Shown here: in pieces, positions 46,001 through 52,819 of the stretch
Numbering within the stretch: position 1 is the first letter of the stretch
Layout: each line of letters opens with the position of its first letter
Source of the DNA: Shewanella sp. KT0246
Lineage (GTDB): Bacteria; Pseudomonadota; Gammaproteobacteria; Enterobacterales; Shewanellaceae
Direction: 5' to 3'
Assembly: GCF_019654955.1 (NCBI RefSeq)
Contig: NZ_BPEV01000011.1
Coordinates: forward strand, 1 to 64,000
Length of the DNA: 64,000 nt
Program-made: the position numbers and the translations under genes
Notes under the pieces: model-generated
Databases searched by the model: none
The model's input: only the letters and a program-made list of their open reading frames with translations
What the model was told of the DNA's origin: nothing

Positions 46001-46222
46001 GAGCATTGCGGTCGATAACGGGTAAGTTATCTGATCTTCAACTAATTGTGGTGCTTGTCCTGGATAAGAGGTTTTTACAATCACTTGCACATCTGACAAG
46101 TCAGGTAGTGCATCGAGTGGTGTCATGCGCATGGCTTGATAACCAATTAAGGCAATCACTGCAGTAAGCACTAACACCATCGCCCTTTGTCTAATCGAGG
46201 CGCTGATAATTCTTTCTAACAT
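43079..46222 (-). CDS. CusA/CzcA family heavy-metal efflux RND pump
   Basis: The 1047-residue inner-membrane pump has the HME-RND signature near its start (MRMTPLDALPDLSDVQVIVKTSYPGQAPQLVEDQITYPL) and about 12 membrane helices. It has conserved helix-4 acidic residues (GGIAIAIGAVVDAAIVMVENVHKH) and Met residues in the periplasmic part. The DALPDLSD motif is typical of the Cu/Ag (CusA) branch rather than CzcA. It starts 12 bp after the adaptor gene stops. No outer-membrane channel gene lies in this cluster, so a TolC-like partner must come from elsewhere. Confidence 0.95.
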   Translation of the reverse strand: MLERIISASIRQRAMVLVLTAVIALIGYQAMRMTPLDALPDLSDVQVIVKTSYPGQAPQLVEDQITYPLSTAMLAVPGAKTVRGFSMFGDSYVYIIFEDGTDIYWARSRVLEYLSQTQGQLPDNVTPTLGPDASGVGWVFQYALVDRKGQHDLAQLRSLQDWFLKLELQSVGGVSEVATIGGMEQSYQIIVDPHKLALYQIDLMTVKNALDNSNSSTGGSVIEMAEAEYMITSTGYRQTLADFREIPLGIVSESGTPILMKDVAQLRTGPAARRGIAELDGKGEVVGGIVVMRYGENALATINNVKDKLKEIENGLPDGVELVITYDRSELILNSVDNLKNKVLEEMMVVGIICLIFLLHARSTLVAIISLPISILISFIVMNIIGVNANIMSLGGIAIAIGAVVDAAIVMVENVHKHLEQYREKHNGQTPTGETHWELVRKASVEVGPALFFSLLIITLSFVPVFALEAQEGRLFHPLAFTKTFAMAASAILAITLIPVLMGYFVRGKIPDEKKNPLSRFLIAIYEPILRLVLRFPKFTILLAIIALGSAVYPMTKMGSEFMPELEEGDLLYMPTTLPSVSAGKAAEILQQTDRLIKTVPEVKRVFGKVGRAMTATDPAPLTMLETTIMLNPRDTWREGMTLEGIIAELQKTVKVPGMTNAWVQPIKTRIDMLSTGVRTPVGIKISGADIDELQRIGTEIEAVVSQLPGTKSAFAQRTSGGRYIDIEPNLKNAARYGMTLKDIQDVVQMAIGGMQVGQSIQGQERYPINIRYPRELRDSIEKLRDLPVMTKTGKYLPLGNLATITISDGAPMLASENGRLISWVFVDLDNISIGEYITTAKEALNEQIQLPPRYSYSFAGQYEYMQRVEAKMGLVIPLMLAVIFMLLMMTFSSFIQASVIMLSLPFSLVGSAWLLYLLDFNFSVAVSVGMIALAGVAAEFGVVMQVYLNNSIKDRQAKGQYNQRSDLSEALIHGAVMRIRPKAMTVATIFFGLLPIMWGSGTGNEVMQKIAAPMVGGMVTAPLLSLFVIPAIYLLVYGRKLPKSLS

Positions 46223-46234
46223 AGCAGTCTCCGA

Positions 46235-48082
46235 TTAGTGATGTGCGTGCGCATCAGGTGTAAGTTCAGGTTTGGTGTTACCACCACTTAAGCGCTGTAA
46301 GCTACCTTGAATACTGGCTTCTGAATCGAGTAAGAATTGTCCTGAAACAATCACTTTTTCACCATCTTGCAGTCCGTCGATAATTTCGGCTTTGCCTTGG
46401 GCTATCATGCCAACTTTTACTGCGACAGAGGCAAAGCTATTGTCGTCACGCTGCACAACGACTCGATTTTCTCGACCAGTTTGGATTAAGGCTTCAGTTG
46501 GGATCGATAATACTCCGCGCTTAGGGCCACCGAACAATTTCACATCCACTAATGTGCCGGGTTTCAACAGCTTACTTGGGTTATCGAGCTTGATGCGCAC
46601 ACGCATAGCTTTCGAAACAGGGTCTAGTTCAGGGTAAATGTAGTCAATAGTCGATTCTAAATCGAAAATACCTTGAGCAGCTGAAGTGACTTCAACTGGT
46701 CGACCTAGCTCAAGCCAGCTTTGTTCGTTTTCAAATACATCTGCAATGACCCAGACACTTTTTAAATCGACGATTTCAAATAAGGTAGTGCCAGGCTCTA
46801 CAAACATGCCGTGACGCACAGATAACTTGCTGACAAAGCCGTCTTGGTCCGCATAATAAGGGACGCGGTAAATGGTTTCACCAGTACGTTCAAGTTGCTT
46901 AATTGTGCTATTGCTGACGCCTAACAATTCAAGGCGCATACGCGCTTTACGCAGTAAACTCGCGCCGCGGTTTTTATCTTGCTTAAGGTAGTCAACAGCT
47001 TGCATGTAATCATCTTGGGCGGTGATTAACTCAGGTGAGTAAAGCTCGTAGAGCAGTTGGCCTTTCTTCACTTTTTGGCCGACATTGTGCACCATTAAAG
47101 TCTCAAGCCAGCCGTCAACACGAGTATGGGCGTGACCGATACGGTTTTCATTGTATTCGACGGTGCCTATGGTTTTGACAAGCTTCCATAAGGTTCCTTT
47201 GGTAACTTGTTCACTGCGCATGCCTAAGGCTTGCTGCATCCCGCCTGAAACATCAACGGTGAGCTCTTCACCTGTTGAAGCGCCCATGGTAACTTTTTCT
47301 AAATCCATCCCACATATTGGACAGGTACCCTGTTCATCTGAAATGACATGGGGATGCATTGGACAAACGTATTTTATATTGGCTTCATCATTTGACTGAG
47401 CTGCTTTCAATGTAGGCTTGGGCTGACTGAGTAATGCGTCTGCTTTGGTTTGAGTTCCAGTTGCATTTGAAGCCGAAGCCGATTGTTGCTCTGATACAGC
47501 TTGATGTGCATGACCAGCATGTTCATCTACGCTTGACTCCTCTTCCTCTTCTTTGACTAAAAACATATTGCATTGCGAACATCGTCCTGCCTCATGGCTA
47601 GTTTCTTCAGGGTGCATCGGGCAGTAATAATTGTCTTGTTGGTTCTGTGGTAATGTTTGTGCATGCTCAGCATGCTCATCTTTATTTGTTGTCTCGTTTT
47701 TCACTAAAAACATATTACATTGCGAGCATCGTCCAGCCTCATGGCTAGTTTCTTCGGGGTGCATTGGGCAGTAATAATTGTTTTGCTGGTTCTGTGATGA
47801 TGTTTGTGCAGAGTTATGTGTATGCTCTGCATGTTCATCTTTAATTGCAGCCTCTTCTTTGACTAAAAACATATTGCACAACGAGCATCGTCCAGCCTCA
47901 TGGCTGGTTTCTTCGGGGTGCATTGGGCAGTAATAATTGTTTTGTAGTTTCTGCGATGATGTTGCTTCGCTTGCCATTGATTGTGACTCTTGGGCTAGTC
48001 CTATTTGTGGCGTCGCTATTAATACCAAACTTAATGCACCAACAGCATAATTCCTGAATGCTGAAAATATGAATGTACTCAT
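46235..48082 (-). CDS. CusB-like RND adaptor with four N-terminal metal-binding modules
   Basis: The start chosen is the ATG at 48082 (MSTFIFSAFRNYAVGALS), with GGAG upstream; an in-frame GTG lies at 48097. The ~615-residue protein has a signal peptide, then three near-identical modules of the heavy-metal-binding type (YYCPMHPEETSHEAGRC, then S(L/Q)CNMFLVK), separated by His/Glu-rich linkers. A fourth, divergent module follows (YVCPMHPHVISDEQGTCPICGMDLEK), then the CusB adaptor core (lipoyl, hairpin and barrel regions, with VDGWLETLMVHNVGQKVKKGQLLYELYSPEL). It should pass metal to the pump encoded downstream. Confidence 0.93.
   Translation of the reverse strand: MSTFIFSAFRNYAVGALSLVLIATPQIGLAQESQSMASEATSSQKLQNNYYCPMHPEETSHEAGRCSLCNMFLVKEEAAIKDEHAEHTHNSAQTSSQNQQNNYYCPMHPEETSHEAGRCSQCNMFLVKNETTNKDEHAEHAQTLPQNQQDNYYCPMHPEETSHEAGRCSQCNMFLVKEEEEESSVDEHAGHAHQAVSEQQSASASNATGTQTKADALLSQPKPTLKAAQSNDEANIKYVCPMHPHVISDEQGTCPICGMDLEKVTMGASTGEELTVDVSGGMQQALGMRSEQVTKGTLWKLVKTIGTVEYNENRIGHAHTRVDGWLETLMVHNVGQKVKKGQLLYELYSPELITAQDDYMQAVDYLKQDKNRGASLLRKARMRLELLGVSNSTIKQLERTGETIYRVPYYADQDGFVSKLSVRHGMFVEPGTTLFEIVDLKSVWVIADVFENEQSWLELGRPVEVTSAAQGIFDLESTIDYIYPELDPVSKAMRVRIKLDNPSKLLKPGTLVDVKLFGGPKRGVLSIPTEALIQTGRENRVVVQRDDNSFASVAVKVGMIAQGKAEIIDGLQDGEKVIVSGQFLLDSEASIQGSLQRLSGGNTKPELTPDAHAHH
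47556..47944 (-). repeat. Triplicated metal-binding module within the adaptor gene
   Basis: Three copies of a ~28-codon segment encode CPMHPEETSHEAGRC and CNMFLVK, lying roughly at 47861-47944, 47699-47780 and 47556-47640. Their near identity at DNA level indicates recent duplication. Confidence 0.85.
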
Positions 48083-48105
48083 AATGCCTATCTCCACTTT
48101 ATTTC

Positions 48106-48696
48106 TTAGTGATGCTGGTGCTCTGTTGTTTGCTTAGCGATTGGCTCTAGGTTCATGCCACACTTTGGACATGTGTCTCCAGCTTTCCCTGTAATAGCGG
48201 GGTTCATTGGGCACGCATGTGTGTGAGCTGACTCAGCTTTGTTCGGGCAATTATCACAAGATTTGCCTTTTGACTCAGCTTTGTTAGGGCAGTTGTCACA
48301 AGATTTGCCTTTTGAGTCAGCTTTGTTCGAGCAATTATCACAACACTTGCCTTTTGATTCAGCCTTGTTCGGGCAGTTATCACAGCATTTGCCGTTTGAT
48401 TCAGCCTTGTTCGGACAGTTATCACAGCATTTGCCTTTTGACTCAGCCTTGTTTGGGTAGTTGTCACAGCATTTAGTTGGAGCTTGGGTTTGCTCTAAAT
48501 ACATACCGCACTGAGGACAGGTGTCGCCTTTTTTACCTGTGACATCTTTATGCATTGGGCAGACATATTCAGCATGAGTCTGAGTTGATGAACTCTGATG
48601 CATGCCGTGATCATGTTTATGCTCGTGTGCAGAAACCGCAGGGGACAATGTAAAAAACAGAAAGGTAGTTAATACCATACTAATAAAGGTTTTCAT
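48106..48696 (-). CDS. Periplasmic Cys-rich heavy-metal-binding repeat protein
   Basis: The 196-residue protein has a signal peptide (MKTFISMVLTTFLFFTLSPAVSA) and a His-rich start (HEHKHDHGMHQ). Two metal-binding modules of the CPMH...CPQCGMYLE type (residues ~45-68 and ~161-184) flank six tandem copies of a 14-residue repeat (KCCDNCPNKAESKG, residues 75-156). The repeats supply about 17 cysteines. It is probably a periplasmic copper or silver sponge or chaperone for the adaptor encoded 9-24 bp downstream. I know no named family with this arrangement; the outer modules belong to the HMBD/YHS-like group. Confidence 0.82.
   Translation of the reverse strand: MKTFISMVLTTFLFFTLSPAVSAHEHKHDHGMHQSSSTQTHAEYVCPMHKDVTGKKGDTCPQCGMYLEQTQAPTKCCDNYPNKAESKGKCCDNCPNKAESNGKCCDNCPNKAESKGKCCDNCSNKADSKGKSCDNCPNKAESKGKSCDNCPNKAESAHTHACPMNPAITGKAGDTCPKCGMNLEPIAKQTTEHQHH
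48229..48474 (-). repeat. Six 42-bp in-frame tandem repeats
   Basis: The 42-bp period encodes 14 residues. Later copies carry variants (CCDNY, CCDNCS, SCDNC). Because the period is a multiple of three, open shadow frames appear on both strands here. Confidence 0.92.
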
Positions 48697-48809
48697 AACG
48701 TAACTCCATCATAGAGATGGCCGGAACTGTTGCGTATCAGCGCAATAGCAAGGCGGCACAAATATTTTGCGAAATTAAAAAGATTAAAATAGGGCTAAAA
48801 CGATGCGAA

Positions 48810-49220
48810 TTAGGCTATTGGAGGTCTTAGATCTTGCAGCAAAGAGATAGAGTGGAAATGAGGCATTGGAGTAGCCATTGCAATGTCGGATATGTTGTTA
48901 CCTGGCCAAGGTGAAAAGCTTAACAACGTACCTGTTACTGTTATCACCAAACAATGATTACAATCGAGTTCACAGCTCATCTTACCTTCACAACAGTGCG
49001 TTGATTCAATAGCTTGCTGTGCAATCTGCGCTGTTTTACAACAGTCAGTATTTGCGGCTTGATTGGTTTGCTGGTGATGTGTTTCGACTTGCATGCTTTG
49101 CATTGGAGCTTCATGAGCTTGGGCGTTGCTTATCATCAATGAACCATTAGTTAGCATCACCTGGCTCAACATTGTGAGCAGTGTAAAAACTATAAATGAA
49201 TGACGAAGTTTGTTAAACAT
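48810..49220 (-). CDS. Small Cys/His-rich exported protein of the metal cluster
   Basis: The 136-residue protein has a signal or anchor segment (residues ~9-36, ending ISNAQAHE), a His/Met/Gln-rich stretch (HEAPMQSMQVETHHQQ) and several cysteines (DCCKTAQ, THCCEGKMSCELDCNHC). The end LLQDLRPPIA resembles the C-terminus of CopL/DUF2946-like copper-inducible proteins. It is first in the leftward metal cluster, 113 bp before the repeat protein. A role in copper binding or sensing is inferred from composition and position only. Confidence 0.65.
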   Translation of the reverse strand: MFNKLRHSFIVFTLLTMLSQVMLTNGSLMISNAQAHEAPMQSMQVETHHQQTNQAANTDCCKTAQIAQQAIESTHCCEGKMSCELDCNHCLVITVTGTLLSFSPWPGNNISDIAMATPMPHFHSISLLQDLRPPIA

Positions 49221-49897
49221 GAATATTCCAATAAAAAAGCAGCGTTGAGTTTAGCAATAGTTCTCACATCATGTGTTGATAAAGTTCACGTTTTTACTTT
49301 GTACGGATTCTGTCGTTAAAACAGTAAACTACAGAGCTGATATCGACGTCTTAAGTGATAGCACTAAAACAATCACTAACCGAATTGCCATTTTGAGCGA
49401 ATAACAACCTTGTTAGTTAATTTCACCTTGACCCTATATTGGTAAATTTCAGTTAATTAAAACAGTGATAACAATATGAGTGTGTTCATATCCAACCAAG
49501 TAAGTATGTTTTGTTAACACTTTCAGACTTTAACAATTGTCTAAAGCCTCGAACCAATCAAGAACCTAAAATGTAGAGTCATTAAGTTAATGATAGTTCA
49601 TTACTTTTATCATGAATGTGATTTATATGAACCTTACTAAGAATGTTAAAGAATCTTTGCCAATATGCTCGGCTTGTATTAGGTTTAAGTAAGTTGGATT
49701 GTATCACTAATATTGTGGTTTATTAGATCTAGCTCTCATTTTGAGCATAATATGGCAACTTATTAATTAAAACATGTCCTTAAATCGTTTTTTTAAGGCT
49801 AAAACCACCTAGAATACAATTATTATTTTTTAGAATTTAAAAATTATATTTTAGAGTTTAAGAATTATAAATTAAAAATTTTTACTGGAGATGACCG
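49221..49897. other. Long non-coding region upstream of cymA
   Basis: This 677-bp AT-rich stretch lies between divergent genes and has no supported ORF. It should contain the promoters of the metal cluster (left) and of cymA (right). The last ~100 bp before cymA are very A/T-rich. TGTGATTTATATGA near 49618 holds one CRP half-site only. No convincing regulatory box is claimed. Confidence 0.45.
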
Positions 49898-50461
49898 ATG
49901 AACTGGCGTGCACTTTTCAAACCAAGCGCAAAATATTCAATTATCGCACTGATTATAGTCGGTGTGGTTATGGGCGTAGTGGGTTACTTCGCTACCCAAC
50001 AGACTTTACATGCGACAAGTACAGATGAGTTCTGTATGACTTGTCACAGTAACCATTCATTGAAAGATGAAGTATTAGCTTCGGCACATGGCGGCGGTCG
50101 CGCTGGTGTGACTGTTCAGTGTCAAGATTGTCACCTTCCACACGGCCCAGTTGATTACTTGGTTAAGAAAATCATTGTATCTAAAGATTTATATGGTTTC
50201 ATGACAATTAAAGATTTCAATACGCAGGCTTGGTTAGATGAAAACCGTAAAGAGCAAGCTGACTTAGCGCTTAAATATTTCGAAGCGACTGATTCTGCTA
50301 ACTGCCAACATTGTCATACTCGTATCTACGAAAACCAACCAGAAGATATGAAGAAAATGGCGAAAAGAATGCATGAGCGTAACGCGAAGCAAGAAGGCGA
50401 CAAGAGAAAAACTTGTGTAGATTGTCATAAAGGTGTTGCTCACCCTTACCCTAAAAAGTAA
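49898..50461 (+). CDS. cymA: Tetraheme membrane-anchored quinol dehydrogenase CymA (NapC/NirT family)
   Basis: The 187-residue protein has an N-terminal membrane anchor (YSIIALIIVGVVMGVVGYFATQQ, ~13-35) and four CxxCH heme motifs at residues 46-50 (CMTCH), 75-79 (CQDCH), 136-140 (CQHCH) and 173-177 (CVDCH). Sequence and length closely match Shewanella CymA, which takes electrons from menaquinol and passes them to periplasmic reductases for fumarate, nitrate, DMSO and metals. The ribosome site TGGAGAT precedes ATG. Its last ~17 codons and terminator are repeated downstream in a tandem array. Confidence 0.96.
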   Translation: MNWRALFKPSAKYSIIALIIVGVVMGVVGYFATQQTLHATSTDEFCMTCHSNHSLKDEVLASAHGGGRAGVTVQCQDCHLPHGPVDYLVKKIIVSKDLYGFMTIKDFNTQAWLDENRKEQADLALKYFEATDSANCQHCHTRIYENQPEDMKKMAKRMHERNAKQEGDKRKTCVDCHKGVAHPYPKK

Positions 50462-51612
50462 GTCGACCTTCACAATAAAGAGTGAATCGGGAGTGATGAC
50501 CCGAAGATGTAATAAAGCCTCACTTCGGTGAGGTTTTTTTATGGCTGCGATTTAGTGTTGTGAGCTCAAAGCACTGCAAGAAGGCGACTTTTATTCTAGG
50601 CAGAAAAACTTGTGTAGATTGTCATAAAGGTGTTGCTCACCCTTACCCTAAAAAGTAAGTCGACCTTCACAATAAAGAGTGAATCGGGAGTGATGACCCG
50701 AAGATGTAATAAAGCCTCACTTCGGTGAGGTTTTTTTATGGCTGCGATTTAGTGTTGTGAGCTCAAAGCACTGCAAGAAGGCGACTTTTATTCTAGGCAG
50801 AAAAACTTGTGTAGATTGTCATAAAGGTGTTGCTCACCCTTACCCTAAAAAGTAAGTCGACCTTCACAATAAAGAGTGAATCGGGAGTGATGACCCGAAG
50901 ATGTAATAAAGCCTCACTTCGGTGAGGTTTTTTTATGGCTGCGATTTAGTGTTGTGAGCTCAAAGCACTGCAAGAAGGCGACTTTTATTCTAGGCAGAAA
51001 AACTTGTGTAGATTGTCATAAAGGTGTTGCTCACCCTTACCCTAAAAAGTAAGTCGACCTTCACAATAAAGAGTAAATCGGGAGTGATGACCCGAAGATG
51101 TAATAAAGCCTCACTTCGGTGAGGTTTTTTTATGACTGCGATTTAATGTTGTGAGCTCAAAGCACTGCAAGAAGGCGACTTTTATTCCAGGCAGAAAAAC
51201 TTGTGTAGATTGTCATAAAGGTTTTGCTCACCCTTACCCTAAAAAGTAAGTCGACCTTCACAATAGAGAGTGAATCGGGAGTGATGACCCGAAGATGTAA
51301 TAAAGCCTCACTTCGGTGAGGTTTTTTTATGGCTGCGATTTAGTGTTGTGAGCTCAAAGCACTGCAAGAAGGCGACTTTTATTCCAGGCAGAAAAACTTG
51401 TGTAGATTGTCATAAAGGTGTTGCTCACCTTTACCCTAAAAAGTAAGTCGACCTTCACAATAGAGAGTGAATCGGGAGTGATGACCCGAAGATATAATAA
51501 AGCCTCACTTCGGTGAGGTTTTTTTATGGCTGCGATTTAGTGTTGTGAGCTCAAAGCACTGCAAGAAGGCGACTTTTATTCTAGGCAGAAAGACTTGTGT
51601 AGATTGTCATAA
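50403..51612 (+). repeat. 197-bp tandem array duplicating the cymA 3' end and terminator
   Basis: The segment starting ACTTGTGTAGATTGTCAT (the codons for the last CymA heme motif) recurs at 50411, 50608, 50805, 51002, 51199, 51396 and 51593, a constant 197-bp spacing. Each full unit contains the last ~17 cymA codons with stop, a 3' untranslated stretch, the terminator hairpin and a ~70-bp spacer not found in cymA. Copies differ by scattered substitutions (for example GTTTTGCT at 51222, GAGTAAATC near 51070, GATATAA near 51490), so they are real and diverging. The seventh copy breaks off near 51612. Confidence 0.97.
50513..50540 (+). terminator. cymA terminator with UUCG tetraloop
   Basis: CCTCAC (50518-50523), loop TTCG, GTGAGG (50528-50533), then seven T. 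The same hairpin recurs every 197 bp at about 50715, 50912, 51109, 51306 and 51503. Confidence 0.93.
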
Positions 51613-51695
51613 CTATTTTGTTTGTTGAGCATCATTCGGTAGCTTTCAGGTTGGAGTGATGAACTAAAGGTAGAGATATGATGACTTGAATATAC

Positions 51696-51723
51696 AAAAA
51701 AGCCCCACTAATGTGAGGCTAAT
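51696..51723 (-). terminator. Terminator of the DUF1145 gene
   Basis: On the minus strand AGCCTCAC-ATTA-GTGGGGCT, with one G-T pair, is followed by six T. It lies about 40 bp beyond the stop. Confidence 0.75.
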
Positions 51724-51762
51724 AAGCTGGATTAAATAAACTATCTCATTGATTAAAGTTGT

Positions 51763-52050
51763 TTATTCACCTTCAGTTTTAGGTAAGTCGATAACTTTTT
51801 GGCGATACTCAAGTAAGCCGAATACCCCAGTGAAATAGACTTTAATGAAATCCACAAACTTAAGTTTCAGTAGCGTGCTGAACATAGTATGGAAAATCAG
51901 TAATTGGAAAAAGTGCATAAAAGCAGTAATCAACAACAGAATGTTGAGAATAATGCTCACTTGACCTTCAAATGGCATGAACAGGTTATAAAACATCACC
52001 AACCAAGTAAGCAGAGTAAAGCTTTTACCTGCCAGAATAAAAAATTTCAT
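51763..52050 (-). CDS. DUF1145 family membrane protein (YhhL-like)
   Basis: The 95-residue protein has three hydrophobic segments (SFTLLTWLVMFYNLFMPF, VSIILNILLLITAFMHFFQLLIF and FIKVYFTGVFGLLEYRQ). It resembles E. coli YhhL, which also lies directly downstream of rsmD. It starts 9 bp after rsmD stops and is surely in the same operon. Its function is unknown. Confidence 0.85.
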   Translation of the reverse strand: MKFFILAGKSFTLLTWLVMFYNLFMPFEGQVSIILNILLLITAFMHFFQLLIFHTMFSTLLKLKFVDFIKVYFTGVFGLLEYRQKVIDLPKTEGE

Positions 52051-52059
52051 CGTTAACCT

Positions 52060-52641
52060 TTAATCGATTTGATATTGGAATAAACGGTAGGTGACTTGTC
52101 CTGCCGATTTTCGTTTAAGTTCAACCCATGTATTCGGGACTTCGAGGTGAGCTAGGTCGGATTCCGTTTCGACATAAATTTGTGCATTTTCATTTAACCA
52201 TTGTTTTTCATCCAGCAATGCAATGGTTTTATTAGCGAGACCTTTACGAAAAGGAGGGTCGACGAATACGATATCAAACCCTTTATCTTTATTAACATTT
52301 CCTAACAGCGCTAAACTATCACCATTAACGACATCGGCGGTTTCACATTTTAATGTCTGTAAGTTTTGTTGTAGTTGTTTAGCGGCACTGGCTTGCAGTT
52401 CAAAAATACGAGCGTAGGTAGCATAGCGTGATAATGCTTCTAAGCTAAGCGCCCCACTACCTGCAAAGCAATCCAATACTCTTGCACCACTGATATCACC
52501 AGCCAACCAATTGAATAAGGTTTCACGAACACGATCTGTGGTTGGACGAAGGCCTTCAAGGTCATGAATAGGAAGTTTTCTTGAACGCCATTGTCCTGAA
52601 ATGATCCTGACTTGGCCGCTGGCGGACTTATTTTTGGACAT
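52060..52641 (-). CDS. rsmD: 16S rRNA (guanine(966)-N2)-methyltransferase RsmD
   Basis: The start chosen is the ATG at 52641 (MSKNKSASGQVRIISGQWRSRKL) behind GAGGG; the upstream frame is not conserved-looking. The 193-residue SAM-dependent enzyme has RPTTDRVRETLFNWL, the SAM motif VLDCFAGSGALSLEALSR and the catalytic DPPF motif (IVFVDPPFRKGL). It methylates G966 of 16S rRNA. It diverges from ftsY, the usual order in gammaproteobacteria. Confidence 0.95.
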   Translation of the reverse strand: MSKNKSASGQVRIISGQWRSRKLPIHDLEGLRPTTDRVRETLFNWLAGDISGARVLDCFAGSGALSLEALSRYATYARIFELQASAAKQLQQNLQTLKCETADVVNGDSLALLGNVNKDKGFDIVFVDPPFRKGLANKTIALLDEKQWLNENAQIYVETESDLAHLEVPNTWVELKRKSAGQVTYRLFQYQID

Positions 52642-52819
52642 TTTGCCCTCGTGATTTTGCCTGAACAAAGAAAGTGGTAGACTATGCAACCAATTAGAAT
52701 ACTCGATATTTTATACCAAACTGATGCGTAAAGGTGAGCAATCCTTCTGACATTATAGGTTATAGGTTATCGAGAATATTTTTCCGAATTTTTTAGCTCA
52801 ATAAGCACTGGTAGTAGAC

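Noticed and set aside
48204-48467. Alternative and antisense open frames across the Cys-rich repeat
   Set aside because: A 42-bp in-frame repeat keeps several frames open by periodicity; only the minus-strand frame with signal peptide and flanking metal modules is supported.
49615-49640. CRP site upstream of cymA
   Set aside because: Only one half-site (TGTGA) is present, without the TCACA partner at the right distance.
50403-51612. CRISPR array
   Set aside because: The 197-bp units are contiguous, contain coding and terminator sequence, and lack short repeats with unique spacers.
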